64,000 nucleotides of DNA from Ruegeria sp. HKCCA6707 (GTDB lineage: Bacteria; Pseudomonadota; Alphaproteobacteria; Rhodobacterales; Rhodobacteraceae): assembly GCF_013033515.1 (NCBI RefSeq), contig NZ_WQEG01000001.1, positions 558,001 to 622,000 of the forward strand. Direction: 5' to 3'. This document shows positions 26,065 through 35,255 of the stretch, piece after piece. Made by a program: the position numbers and the translations under genes. The notes beneath the pieces were generated by a model. That model was not told where the DNA came from and made no database searches. It saw only the letters and a program-made list of their open reading frames with translations. Position 1 is the stretch's first letter, and the number at the start of each line of letters is the position of its first letter.

Positions 26065-28224
26065 ATGAACAGACCGCCCCTGCCTTTGACCCGCGATCTG
26101 GTGCTGATTGGCGGGGGCCATACCCACGCACTGCTTTTGCGTGAATGGGGCATGAACCCGCTGCCGGGTGCGCGCGTGACCGTGATAAACCCCGGCCCGA
26201 CCGCGCCCTACTCGGGTATGCTGCCGGGGTTTGTGGCGGGGCATTATGACCGAGACGCGCTGGATATCGATCTGGTCAAACTGGCGCGTTTTGCCGGGGC
26301 CCGGGTGGTTCTGGGCGCCGTAGAGGGGATCGACGCGGAAAACCACCGCGTTCATCTGCCCCACCGACCGCCGATTGCCTTTGACGTGGCCGCGATCAAT
26401 GTGGGCATCACCTCGGACATGCCTGCCCTGCCCGGATTTGCGGAACACGCCGTCCCCGCCAAGCCGCTGGGACGTTTTGCAGCGCGTTGGGCCGAATACC
26501 TGTCAGGCGACGGTCCTGCCTCCATTGTCGTGATCGGTGGCGGCGTGGCCGGGGCCGAGCTTGCCATGGCGATGGCTCACGCTTTGCTTAGCCGGCGCAG
26601 GCAAGGCACGGTGACCGTGATCGACAATGCCACCGCGCTGACCGCGACCAAGCCCAAATCAGCCGATACCATTCGCAAGGCGATGGCCGAATTGGGTGTG
26701 ACTCTGATCGAAAACGCCAGCATAGCGCGGATCACCGCAGAACATGTGGAACTGACGGACGGGCAACAGATCGCGGCGCATTTCGTCACCGGGGCGGCCG
26801 GGGCGAAACCCTATGATTGGATTGCCGAAACCGGACTTCAGATGCAGGACGGCTTCATCAAGGTGAACAGCTATTTGCAATCCAGTGAGCCGCTGATTTT
26901 TGCCGCAGGCGACTGCGCGCATCTGACGGAAAACCCACGCCCCAAGGCAGGCGTCTATGCGGTGCGGGAAGCGCCTATCCTGTTCAACAACCTCCGCGCC
27001 GCGCTGGGGTCCGGACGACTGAAACGGTATGTGCCGCAGAATGATTACCTCAAGCTCATCTCGCTGGGCGGGAAATCCGCGCTGGGTGAACGGTTGGGCA
27101 AGTCCTTCAGCGGGTCTTTGATGTGGCGCTGGAAAGACCACATCGATCAAAACTTCATGAACAAGTTTCGCGATCTGCCCAAGATGGAACCTCCGGCCCT
27201 GCCCCACGCACGCGCTGCGGGGGTGCAAGAGGCGCTGGGGGATAAGCCCATGTGCGGCGGATGCGGGGCCAAGTTGGGACGTGGCGCGTTAACGGACGTT
27301 TTGAACCAGCGTCCCCCCCCGTCGCGCGACGATGTGGTGCCCTTGCCCGGCGATGACGCGGCCCTGCTGAAAACCGGCGACGCGCGGCAGGTCATGACCT
27401 CAGACCATCTGCGCGGCTTTGTACACGATCCGGTGCTGATGACCCGCATCGCCGCGGTTCACGCGCTTGGCGATATCTGGGCAATGGGGGCCCAGCCACA
27501 GGCGGCCACAGCCACTATCATCCTGTCGCGCATGTCCGCCACGTTGCAAAGCCGCACGCTGACCGAGATCATGGCCACAGCCGACGCGGTCATCCGCGCA
27601 GCCGGAGCGGAAATTGTCGGCGGGCACAGTTCGATGGGCGATGAGATGACCATCGGCTTCACCCTGACCGGCCTGTGTGAAAACGAGCCGATCACCCTGT
27701 CTGGCGGCAAGCCGGGGGACGCGTTGATCCTGACCAAACCTTTGGGCAGCGGCGTCTTGATGGCTGCCGAAATGGCCGGGGACGCGGAGGGGGAATGGGT
27801 TGCCCAGGCCTACACGCACATGAGCCAGCCTCAGGGCGAGGCCTCCAGACTGCTGCGCGCGGCCCATGCGATGACCGACGTGACGGGGTTTGGTCTGGCC
27901 GGGCATTTGCACGGGCTCTGCGTAGCCTCTGGCTGCGGCGCGGTGCTGGATCTTGATGCTATTCCCACGCTGCCTGGAGCGGTCGAGCTGTCCACGCGCG
28001 GTGTGGCTTCGACGCTCTATCCGGAAAACCGCGCGCTTGTGCCGAACCTGCCCGAAGACGGAAAAGCCGCTTTGCTGTTTGATCCCCAAACCGCCGGGGG
28101 TCTACTGGCCGCCATTGCGCCGGATACAGCAACCGTGCTTTGTGATCAGTTGAAGGCCGCAGGCTATCCCGCTGCAATCATTGGGCATCTGACCGAAACG
28201 CCGGGTCTGGCGCTTCAAAGCTGA
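26065..28224 (+). CDS. selD: NDH-like FAD oxidoreductase fused to selenide, water dikinase (SelD)
   Basis: A 719-residue fusion. Residues 1-370 are an FAD/NAD(P)-binding pyridine nucleotide-disulfide oxidoreductase with LVLIGGGHTHALLL, IVVIGGGVAGAELAMA, and the FAD-contact IFAAGDCAHL. From about residue 390 it is SelD, which makes selenophosphate from selenide and ATP. Cys400 and Lys403 in MCGGCGAK match the catalytic Cys and Lys, followed by LPGDDAALL, SDHLRGFV and ADVTGFGLAGHLHG-type motifs (AMTDVTGFGLAGHL). This fusion is known from other proteobacteria and the oxidoreductase may supply or sense selenide. The gene's end overlaps the selU gene by 10 bp, convergently. No selA or selB is visible. 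Confidence 0.93.
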   Translation: MNRPPLPLTRDLVLIGGGHTHALLLREWGMNPLPGARVTVINPGPTAPYSGMLPGFVAGHYDRDALDIDLVKLARFAGARVVLGAVEGIDAENHRVHLPHRPPIAFDVAAINVGITSDMPALPGFAEHAVPAKPLGRFAARWAEYLSGDGPASIVVIGGGVAGAELAMAMAHALLSRRRQGTVTVIDNATALTATKPKSADTIRKAMAELGVTLIENASIARITAEHVELTDGQQIAAHFVTGAAGAKPYDWIAETGLQMQDGFIKVNSYLQSSEPLIFAAGDCAHLTENPRPKAGVYAVREAPILFNNLRAALGSGRLKRYVPQNDYLKLISLGGKSALGERLGKSFSGSLMWRWKDHIDQNFMNKFRDLPKMEPPALPHARAAGVQEALGDKPMCGGCGAKLGRGALTDVLNQRPPPSRDDVVPLPGDDAALLKTGDARQVMTSDHLRGFVHDPVLMTRIAAVHALGDIWAMGAQPQAATATIILSRMSATLQSRTLTEIMATADAVIRAAGAEIVGGHSSMGDEMTIGFTLTGLCENEPITLSGGKPGDALILTKPLGSGVLMAAEMAGDAEGEWVAQAYTHMSQPQGEASRLLRAAHAMTDVTGFGLAGHLHGLCVASGCGAVLDLDAIPTLPGAVELSTRGVASTLYPENRALVPNLPEDGKAALLFDPQTAGGLLAAIAPDTATVLCDQLKAAGYPAAIIGHLTETPGLALQS

Positions 28225-29264
28225 TCCAAAATCTCTTCGATCCGCGACGCCGCGACGGAAAGACCCTGCGCATCCAGCGCCACCTGCATGCGCGCGACCT
28301 CCTCTACGGTACGACCGCGCCGAGATTTCTCATAGGCCGGATCATAGTGCTGCTCCATCAGCGCCTGCGTGAGCGCGGGTTTGTCACCAACTGCGATCAA
28401 CGCCATCCATCCGTCGACAACCGCATGTCCCCGATGCGCCCGAAGCGGTGAGAGCCTGTCGCGCAGGCGCTCGGTATCGGATAGAATATCGTCATAGGCC
28501 TGCACCAGATAGGCCGTTCGGTCTGCGACCGTGGCCTCGATTCGAATGCGCGGCGCCGCGCATAAGGCCTGCCAGACACTGGGCGGCAAGATCAGCTTGC
28601 CAAGCTTGGACGATTCCGACTCGACCACCACGGGCCGTGCCGGATCCAATGCACAAAGCGCAGCCGCCAGTTGCGATTCAAAGGCCTTTTGGCTGGGTTG
28701 CCCTCCGGGCTGTTCACCCAGCAAAGACCCGCGATGATTGGCGAGGTCTTCAAGGTCCAGAACCTGAACATCCCGCGCCCGCAATCGCGCCAGAATTTCG
28801 GTTTTTGCCGTGCCCGTATAGCCGTCCAACGCCACCAGCCGTTGCGCAAGCGGGTCCTCATACAGGTAAGCGTTCACCAGCCGCCGATAGGTCCGATATC
28901 CGCCGTCGACGACATCCGCACGCCAACCGATCTGTTGCAACGTCCACGCGAAAGAACCCGACCTCTGCCCGCCGCGCCAGCAATAAACCAACGGTCGCCA
29001 GCCGCCCTCATGATGGCTCAGGCGTTGTTCGATGTGGTCGGCGGTGTTGCGAAACACCAAAGCTGCACCCAGCTTGCGCGCCAGAAACGAGCTTTGCTGC
29101 ACATAGATCGTCCCCACCCGAGCGCGTTCCTCATCGTCCAGAACCGGCAGGTTGATCGCCCCCGGCAAATGATCCTCGGCATATTCCGCAGGGCTGCGCA
29201 CATCGATCACCGTGTCAAACCCGTGCGCGTAAAGCTGCGCCAAACTGGAGAATGTCATAGCCAT
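28215..29264 (-). CDS. selU: tRNA 2-selenouridine synthase
   Basis: MnmH/SelU replaces sulfur by selenium in the wobble 2-thiouridine of certain tRNAs, using selenophosphate, via a geranylated intermediate. The 349-residue protein has an N-terminal rhodanese domain (VIDVRSPAEYAEDHLPGA, active Cys95 in VYCWRGGQRSGS) and a P-loop domain (GYTGTAKT, residues 148-155). The P-loop has Ala where the usual GK glycine would be. ESESSKLGK and a Lys/Arg-rich C-terminal part follow. It is convergent with the SelD fusion, its metabolic partner. Two ATGs (29264 and 29258) are equally placed. The older name is ybbB. Confidence 0.95.
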   Translation of the reverse strand: MAMTFSSLAQLYAHGFDTVIDVRSPAEYAEDHLPGAINLPVLDDEERARVGTIYVQQSSFLARKLGAALVFRNTADHIEQRLSHHEGGWRPLVYCWRGGQRSGSFAWTLQQIGWRADVVDGGYRTYRRLVNAYLYEDPLAQRLVALDGYTGTAKTEILARLRARDVQVLDLEDLANHRGSLLGEQPGGQPSQKAFESQLAAALCALDPARPVVVESESSKLGKLILPPSVWQALCAAPRIRIEATVADRTAYLVQAYDDILSDTERLRDRLSPLRAHRGHAVVDGWMALIAVGDKPALTQALMEQHYDPAYEKSRRGRTVEEVARMQVALDAQGLSVAASRIEEILDQL

Positions 29265-29308
29265 ATCAACGATCTAATCTGCGACGCGGTGAAAGGGAAG
29301 TTCGGCGG

Positions 29309-29977
29309 TCATTCTGCGTCAAACGGTTCGATCAGTTCGGGGCCGCTGGCCCGGTTCGAGTTCACCTCGACCCTCACGCGGTAATAGTCCAATACCTCCT
29401 CGGCCCCTGGCTGCATCAGCCGCGCCGCGCCTTTTCCTTCCTCTCCCAACCATAGCGACCAATTTTCCGGCTCGAGAATTAGGGGCATTCGGTGATGGAT
29501 CGCACCGAGATGCGTATTGGCGGCGGTGGTCACGATGGCGCAAGTGGATTGTCGCGCGTCGTCACATCCCCAATCCTGCCAAACGCCCGCGAAAGCAATC
29601 GGTTCCTGATCCCGGCGGTGGATGTACCAAGGCAGGCGTTTTCCGTCCTTGGTCCTGGTCCATTCATAAAAGCCGGTCGCAAGGATCAGACAACGGCGTT
29701 CGCGGCAGGCCGCGCGAAAGGCAGGTTTTTCCGCCAACGTCTCTGCCCGCGCGTTTATCAGCAGCGGCCCATCGGTCGGTGATTTGTACCAATGTGGCAA
29801 GAACCCCCAGCGCAAAGAATCCAGCTTGCGCCCACCCGCGCCCGACCGGACCACATGCACCCCATTGGTTGGGCAGATATTGAAATTCGGCACCTCGGGC
29901 AGAGTGTTGGATGGGCGCGCCGAAAACAGCTGCGCCATGGCGTCATTGGGGAGAGTGTTTGCAATCCGGCCACACAT
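29309..29977 (-). CDS. SOS response-associated peptidase (SRAP/HMCES family)
   Basis: A 222-residue SRAP-domain protein (YedK family), which shields abasic sites in single-stranded DNA by forming a thiazolidine link through Cys2. The start MCGRIANTL sets Cys2, which requires the ATG at 29977; the long in-frame extension upstream would bury the cysteine and is rejected. Other active-site residues are visible: Asn in LINARAET, Glu in GFYEWTRT, and His in HHRMPLIL. The gene lies divergently beside the TPR-sulfotransferase, with 55 bp between start codons. Confidence 0.93.
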   Translation of the reverse strand: MCGRIANTLPNDAMAQLFSARPSNTLPEVPNFNICPTNGVHVVRSGAGGRKLDSLRWGFLPHWYKSPTDGPLLINARAETLAEKPAFRAACRERRCLILATGFYEWTRTKDGKRLPWYIHRRDQEPIAFAGVWQDWGCDDARQSTCAIVTTAANTHLGAIHHRMPLILEPENWSLWLGEEGKGAARLMQPGAEEVLDYYRVRVEVNSNRASGPELIEPFDAE

Positions 29978-30032
29978 GGATAAACAACTTTCAAGGCGTA
30001 TTCGTTCAGACACAAGGTCTAAAATCACCGAC

Positions 30033-31685
30033 ATGGCACAACAAACAGCGAAATCGCTCAAGACCAAAGCAATAAGCGATCTTGAGGCTGGAAAGCTGGC
30101 ACAGGCATTGAAAAAGGCGCAATTGGGGGTCAAGAAATTCCCCAAAGACACGGACTATCTTGCCATCGCAGGGTTTGTGCTGACCGAGATGCAACAATAT
30201 CGCAAGTCGATCCCTTATTTTGCTGAGGCTGCAAAACGAAAGCCCGAAGATCCGCAATTTGCCGAAAACCTCGCGAACGCGCTTATGCAAACAGGTCAGA
30301 TCCCGCGCGCCTTGAGCTATGCCGAGCAGAAGCTGAAGGTTTTTCCCGACAACAAGGAACTGGTCCGTGTCACAGACGAGATTCAGTTAAAGGGCAAGAA
30401 CTGGCGGCTTATTATTGACCACGCAACCAAACGCCTTCAGGCGGAACCCGACAACGCGGAAATGCTGTCCAACCGTGGGCGCGCCTATGGGCAAATAGCA
30501 TTTAACGAACATGCCACACGCGACATCGCTCGTGCCTATGAGCTTGCACCGGATGTCGAAGACATCGCGATCAGACGGGCCACGAATCTGCATCAGTCGG
30601 GGGACAAGGAAGGTGCGAAGGAGATACTTGACCGTATCTTTGCGCGAAATCCCAAAAATGCTGCGGTATTGTACCCATTGGCTGAGAGCGCGCCCGAAGA
30701 TGAATTCCCCGTTTTGCGAACGGCGATCGAGAACGCCATCGCGCAAAGCGAGCAACAGGACTCGGTGCTTGAATTTGCCAAAGCGATTTTGCTGCGGCGC
30801 TCTGAAGGTCTGGACGCATCCATGCCTCAGTTCGCAAAGGCAAATACTGCGCAGCATGAATCCAATCCCTATGATCTTAATCTGGAAGAACAGACCTTCG
30901 AAACGCTTTGTCGCCTGTTCCCTGTAGATGCTCCGGCCCCGTCTTCTGATGTGATCCAATCCCCTCAACCGATCTTCGTCATTGGCCAACCGCGATCTGG
31001 CACCACACTTATGGAGATGATGCTCAGCTCTGCTCCGGGCATAGCAGGATGCGGTGAGTTGATGATCTCAGGAGATCTCAGCGCTGAGCCTTATCAGAAG
31101 GGTGTGCCCTTTACCTCGGAAGATGCCACCGTTTTCGCTGGTGAATACCGCAAATTGCTGCCCCCGATCCCGGAAGACACCATCGCTTTCGTGGACAAGA
31201 TGCCCCATAACTATCAACAAGTTGGGTTCTTGCTGGCGGCGTTTCCCAATGCCCGTGTGATCAACATGTTACGTGATCCGCGCGACGTCGGCCTTTCGAA
31301 ATGGATACGTCGTTTCCCGGCCCCAGGGATGCGCTATGCGTCAAATCTGGAAGCCATCGCACATTCTGCGAACCTCTACCGCAAATACATGGCCCATTGG
31401 CAAAAAGGGTTTGGGGATCGCATCCTGACCGTACCTTACGAGGATCTGGTCTCGGACCCCGAGACGTTGAGCCGCAAAGTGACAGATTTTTGCGGCATTC
31501 CGTGGCACGAAAAAATGGTGCAGCCTGAAAAGAATACAAAACTGGTAAAGACAGCCAGCATAGACCAGGTGCGCAACAAGATTTCGACCAAGTCAATTGG
31601 TGGATGGCGCGCGGTCGAAGACCACATCCGGCCAATGCTTGAAGGTTTTGATCCGGCGCTTTGGCCGGAATACGATTTGTCCTGA
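30033..31685 (+). CDS. TPR-repeat sulfotransferase
   Basis: A 550-residue fusion of N-terminal tetratricopeptide repeats (about residues 10-290) with a C-terminal PAPS-dependent sulfotransferase. The 5'-phosphosulfate loop is GQPRSGTT (318-325), the 3'-phosphate motif is RDPRDVGLS (414-422), and VDKMPHNYQQVGF supplies the likely Lys and His. The architecture resembles bacterial relatives of tyrosyl-protein sulfotransferase; whether a protein or a surface glycan is the acceptor is unknown. There is no signal peptide. An upstream ATG at 29976 is also in frame. I prefer 30033, where the TPR-like sequence begins, but neither has a strong ribosome-binding site. A bidirectional terminator follows. 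Confidence 0.88.
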   Translation: MAQQTAKSLKTKAISDLEAGKLAQALKKAQLGVKKFPKDTDYLAIAGFVLTEMQQYRKSIPYFAEAAKRKPEDPQFAENLANALMQTGQIPRALSYAEQKLKVFPDNKELVRVTDEIQLKGKNWRLIIDHATKRLQAEPDNAEMLSNRGRAYGQIAFNEHATRDIARAYELAPDVEDIAIRRATNLHQSGDKEGAKEILDRIFARNPKNAAVLYPLAESAPEDEFPVLRTAIENAIAQSEQQDSVLEFAKAILLRRSEGLDASMPQFAKANTAQHESNPYDLNLEEQTFETLCRLFPVDAPAPSSDVIQSPQPIFVIGQPRSGTTLMEMMLSSAPGIAGCGELMISGDLSAEPYQKGVPFTSEDATVFAGEYRKLLPPIPEDTIAFVDKMPHNYQQVGFLLAAFPNARVINMLRDPRDVGLSKWIRRFPAPGMRYASNLEAIAHSANLYRKYMAHWQKGFGDRILTVPYEDLVSDPETLSRKVTDFCGIPWHEKMVQPEKNTKLVKTASIDQVRNKISTKSIGGWRAVEDHIRPMLEGFDPALWPEYDLS

Positions 31686-31700
31686 CCCCGGACACGAAAA

Positions 31701-31727
31701 AAGGCAGCACTTATCGTGCTGCCTTTC
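31701..31727. terminator. Bidirectional terminator hairpin between convergent genes
   Basis: A perfect 11-bp stem (AAAGGCAGCAC/GTGCTGCCTTT) around the 5-base loop TTATC, with A-rich sequence on the left and T-rich on the right. It lies between the sulfotransferase (+) and 5'-nucleotidase (-) stop codons, so it can end both transcripts. Confidence 0.9.
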
Positions 31728-31742
31728 TGAGTTCTACAGAGA

Positions 31743-33326
31743 TTACTTCTGCTTGATGCGCCCATCCACATAGGGTTTGTAGGGTGCGTTTTCGGCCAGG
31801 TATGCCGCCGTGACATCTGCCAGGTCTGGGCCAAAGTCGTAGGCGTTTTTGTCGTCGCCTTCGAACATCGAGTAACCGTCGCCGCCATTGCGGACATAGT
31901 TGTTGGTCACCACCAGATAGGTCGCCGCAGGATCGATAGGTTCAAACCCATCCCCTTTGGCCACCAGAACTTCGGTAATCCGGCCTTCGTTCGGTGCAAC
32001 AGATGGATCCCAGGTAAAGGTCATGCCAGCCACCTGCGGGAAACGACCTTTGACCTCTTCAACCTGGCTGACACCGTTTTCCAAGGCATCGATGACGCCC
32101 TGCCCGCTGATCTCGAAGGTCGACAGAGTGTTCTGGAACGGCAGCACTGTCAGCACTTCGCCCATGGTGACCTCGCCTTCGTCAATCGACGCCCGCAGAC
32201 CGCCCGAATTGGCGATGGCCAATTGAACACCCTGACCTGCCACATGAGACAGCATCGCATCGGCCACAAGGTTGCCCATCTCACATTCCTGCACACGGCA
32301 AACCGAGCGGTCCCCTTCGATGGCCGAGGCGCTTTCAGCCACCACCAGTTGCTTCATCTCTTCGATCGGAGCGCCCATCTCGGACACCCGAGCGGCAATA
32401 GCCTCATTCGGGGTGACGGACGCGTCCAGCAGGATCGGCTCGCCCTCTGCCGAAATCAGGTTGCCATCATCGTCGAATGTCAGTGTGACTTCGCCGAGAT
32501 ACTTCGAATAGGCATAAGCCTGAACGACCGGCACATCGCCCACCATCATAGGATAGCTGCCCGCCGCACCTTCTTGCGTATTGGACAAGAGTGTGTGCGA
32601 GTGGCCACCAACCACAAGATCAAGGCCTGGCACCTGCTCGGCAATTTCAATATCCTTGGCCAGACCCACATGGTTCAGGGCGATGATGATGTTGACGCCC
32701 TCTTCCTGCAGCTTGGCAACATCCGCTTTCAGACTTTCGATCTCATCCTGAAACACCACGTCCTTGCCCGGGCTTGATGTATCGACCGTATCTGTCGCCA
32801 AGGCCGAGATGATGCCGATCTTCTGGCCGCCGACCTCCAGTACCACATGGTTGTCTACCTTGCCTTTCAGTTCTTTTGACGAACTCAGGTCAAGGTTGCC
32901 TGAAATCACCGGAAAGCTGACCGCTTCGATAAATGCTGCCAGTCCTTCGGGGCCATCATCAAACTCGTGATTGCCCACGGCCATCACATCATAGCCGATG
33001 GCTTCCATGAATTCGGCCTCGGCAGCGCCTTTGTAGGTTGTATAGAACAGCGACCCCTGGAACGGGTCACCAGCATCAAGCAACAATACATTGTCATCTG
33101 CCAGCGCATCGCGGCGGGCATCGACCAGTGTTTTCAGGCGGGCCACACCACCAAAACACTTGCCTTCGGCTTCGTCCTCGGCGCCGCAGGTCGAATCGTA
33201 TTTGTTAATGGATTCGATGCGGCTGTGGATGTCGTTGGTATGTAGAATGGTCAGTTTGTAATCTGCAAACGCCATACCGGCCGTTAGGCCAAGTGCTGCG
33301 GCAGATGTCAGCAAACGGTTGAACAT
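31743..33326 (-). CDS. Periplasmic 5'-nucleotidase (UshA-like metallophosphatase)
   Basis: A 527-residue exported enzyme hydrolysing nucleotides or related phosphoesters. MFNRLLTSAAALGLTAGMAFA is the signal peptide. The metallophosphatase domain has the dimetal residues in LHTNDIHSR, DAGDPFQGS, AVGNHEFDDG and GGHSHTLLS. The C-terminal 5'-nucleotidase substrate domain carries ANSGGLRASI and TNNYVRNGGDGYSMF. I chose the ATG at 33326, with GGAG upstream on the minus strand; the extra 19 upstream residues precede the signal peptide and are unlikely. The acidic composition suits a marine periplasmic protein. Substrate range (AMP, UDP-sugar, cyclic nucleotides) cannot be told by eye. Confidence 0.92.
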   Translation of the reverse strand: MFNRLLTSAAALGLTAGMAFADYKLTILHTNDIHSRIESINKYDSTCGAEDEAEGKCFGGVARLKTLVDARRDALADDNVLLLDAGDPFQGSLFYTTYKGAAEAEFMEAIGYDVMAVGNHEFDDGPEGLAAFIEAVSFPVISGNLDLSSSKELKGKVDNHVVLEVGGQKIGIISALATDTVDTSSPGKDVVFQDEIESLKADVAKLQEEGVNIIIALNHVGLAKDIEIAEQVPGLDLVVGGHSHTLLSNTQEGAAGSYPMMVGDVPVVQAYAYSKYLGEVTLTFDDDGNLISAEGEPILLDASVTPNEAIAARVSEMGAPIEEMKQLVVAESASAIEGDRSVCRVQECEMGNLVADAMLSHVAGQGVQLAIANSGGLRASIDEGEVTMGEVLTVLPFQNTLSTFEISGQGVIDALENGVSQVEEVKGRFPQVAGMTFTWDPSVAPNEGRITEVLVAKGDGFEPIDPAATYLVVTNNYVRNGGDGYSMFEGDDKNAYDFGPDLADVTAAYLAENAPYKPYVDGRIKQK

Positions 33327-33433
33327 AGTTGGACTCCCTGTCGTTATGCGCATGATCGTGCGACGTGGATGGCCAAGAGTCAAAGGGGGAAATCCGGCTT
33401 GATTCTACCCGCCGCGCGGGGCATCACACACGC

Positions 33434-33772
33434 ATGCTGATCTACAAGATTTTCCGCGCCGACGAATGGGCCGCGTTGCAGGCGACGGGCGCCACGGATG
33501 GGGCCCCAATTGACGTAAGCGATGGCTTTGTGCACTTCTCGACAGCCGCGCAGGCGCAGGAAACTGCGGCCAAGCATTTTGCGGGTGAACACGATCTCAC
33601 CCTTCTGGCCTGCGATGGTGAAGCTATGGGAGACGACCTGAAATGGGAGGTCTCGCGCGGAGGCGCGCTGTTCCCACATCTCTACCGTCAGATCCGCATG
33701 TCAGATGTGATCTGGGCCCGCGACCTGCCGTTTGATGGTCAGGCGCACCAATTCCCCGAGGAGATGGAATGA
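33434..33772 (+). CDS. DUF952 family protein
   Basis: A 112-residue protein of DUF952. Signatures are YKIFRADEWAALQ, DGFVHFSTAAQAQETA and FPHLYRQIRMSDVIWARDLP. The family resembles glutathione S-transferase-like or ADP-ribosyl folds in some descriptions, but its activity is not established. The ATG at 33434 begins the conserved core; 107 bp upstream separate it from the divergent nucleotidase. The stop overlaps the next gene by 4 bp, making it first in a pyrD-containing run. Confidence 0.88.
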   Translation: MLIYKIFRADEWAALQATGATDGAPIDVSDGFVHFSTAAQAQETAAKHFAGEHDLTLLACDGEAMGDDLKWEVSRGGALFPHLYRQIRMSDVIWARDLPFDGQAHQFPEEME

Positions 33773-34200
33773 CCAGTTTCATCGATCCCGAGCGCGAACA
33801 ATTCGAAGCATTCAAATCCCTCGACCGTGACCACCCGATCGAGATGCTGAACCTGGTCAAATTCCGCAAGATCGCAGACTACCCCACCGATCATGCGCTG
33901 GCGGGCGCCGGGCTGAGCGGCGCGCAGGCCTATCGCAACTACGGAGCGGAAACGGCTCCGATCATCGACCGGCTTGGCGCGTCGATCCTGTGGCGCGGGG
34001 CATTTCAGACGATGCTCATCGGTCCGCAGGACGAAGCCTGGGACGCGGTGTTCATAGCACAATACCCCACCGCACACGCGTTTCTGGAGATGGTAACAGA
34101 CCCGGCCTATCGCGCGGCGGTGGTGCACCGGCAAGCGGCGGTCGAAACCTCTCGCCTGATCCGGTGTGCGCCCACAGAAGGTGGAGCCTCTTTCGGATGA
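33769..34200 (+). CDS. DUF1330 family protein
   Basis: A 143-residue protein of DUF1330, a ferredoxin-like alpha/beta fold of unknown function. Visible are [14 protein letters not shown] near residue 27, a central [20 protein letters not shown], and [27 protein letters not shown] (in parts), typical of the family. The ATG at 33769 overlaps the DUF952 stop (ATGA), and the end overlaps pyrD (ATGA). Confidence 0.85.
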   Translation: MTSFIDPEREQFEAFKSLDRDHPIEMLNLVKFRKIADYPTDHALAGAGLSGAQAYRNYGAETAPIIDRLGASILWRGAFQTMLIGPQDEAWDAVFIAQYPTAHAFLEMVTDPAYRAAVVHRQAAVETSRLIRCAPTEGGASFG

Positions 34201-35255
34201 AATTGACTGAGCGACTGGGGCTGGCAGCCCTGCACCGGCTTGACCCTGAAACCGCGCATGGGCTGTCGATCAAGGCTCTAACCGCCGGTCTTGCTCCGAC
34301 ACCGGGGCCGGTAACATCCGAACGACTGAGAACAAATGTGGCCGGGCTAACCTTGCCCAACCCCGTTGGGCTTGCTGCTGGGTTCGACAAAAACGGTGAG
34401 GCGCTGACCCCTCTGTCGCGCGCCGGGTTTGGGTTCATCGAGGTCGGAGCGGTCACGCCGCGCCCGCAGCCCGGGAACCCCAAACCACGCCTGTTTCGCC
34501 TGACCGAAGACCGCGCCGCGATCAATCGCTTTGGGTTCAACAATGAAGGCATGGAAGTCATGGCCGGGCGACTGGCTGCGCGTCCCAATGACGCGGTGAT
34601 CGGGCTGAACCTTGGCGCGAACAAAGACAGCGACGACCGTCCCGGCGATTTTGCCAAAGTCCTCGCCCATTGCGCGGCGCATCTGGATTTTGCGACGGTC
34701 AACGTCTCATCGCCCAATACCGAAAAGCTGCGGGATTTGCAGGGCAAGGCCGCGCTTGGCGCGCTGTTGGGTGGTGTGATCGAAACCCGCGACGCTCTGC
34801 CCCGCCCCATTCCGATCTTTCTGAAAATCGCACCTGATCTGACGGTAGACGAGTTGCAAGACATCGCCGATGTCGCGCGCGAGACCGGGGTGGACGCGGT
34901 GATCGCCACCAACACAACCCTGTCGCGCGATGGCTTGCGCAGCGCCGACAAGGATCAGGCCGGAGGATTGTCGGGTGTACCCTTGTTCGACAAGTCGACC
35001 CGCGTATTGGCGCAGCTGAGCCAGCTGACCAGTGGCGAAATCCCTTTGATCGGCGTTGGCGGCATCAGCACTGCAGAACAGGCCTATGCCAAGATCTGCG
35101 CCGGGGCCTCTGCGGTGCAATTCTATACCGCGATGGTTTATGGCGGCATTTCTTTGGCGGCTGAGATCGCCCACGGGCTGGATCAGCTTTTGGAGCGAGA
35201 TGGATACACTACGGTCGCACAGGCGGTGGGTAGCAAACGAGAGGAATGGCTGTGA
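34197..35255 (+). CDS. pyrD: Dihydroorotate dehydrogenase (quinone), class 2
   Basis: PyrD oxidises dihydroorotate to orotate, passing electrons to quinone; it is peripheral to the inner membrane through its N-terminal helices. The 352 residues show [42 protein letters not shown], the catalytic Ser in [27 protein letters not shown], and the FMN-phosphate site [10 protein letters not shown]. The ATG at 34197 lies in the DUF1330 stop. Its end overlaps the ArsC-like gene by 4 bp if that gene starts at GTG. Confidence 0.96.
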   Translation: MKLTERLGLAALHRLDPETAHGLSIKALTAGLAPTPGPVTSERLRTNVAGLTLPNPVGLAAGFDKNGEALTPLSRAGFGFIEVGAVTPRPQPGNPKPRLFRLTEDRAAINRFGFNNEGMEVMAGRLAARPNDAVIGLNLGANKDSDDRPGDFAKVLAHCAAHLDFATVNVSSPNTEKLRDLQGKAALGALLGGVIETRDALPRPIPIFLKIAPDLTVDELQDIADVARETGVDAVIATNTTLSRDGLRSADKDQAGGLSGVPLFDKSTRVLAQLSQLTSGEIPLIGVGGISTAEQAYAKICAGASAVQFYTAMVYGGISLAAEIAHGLDQLLERDGYTTVAQAVGSKREEWL

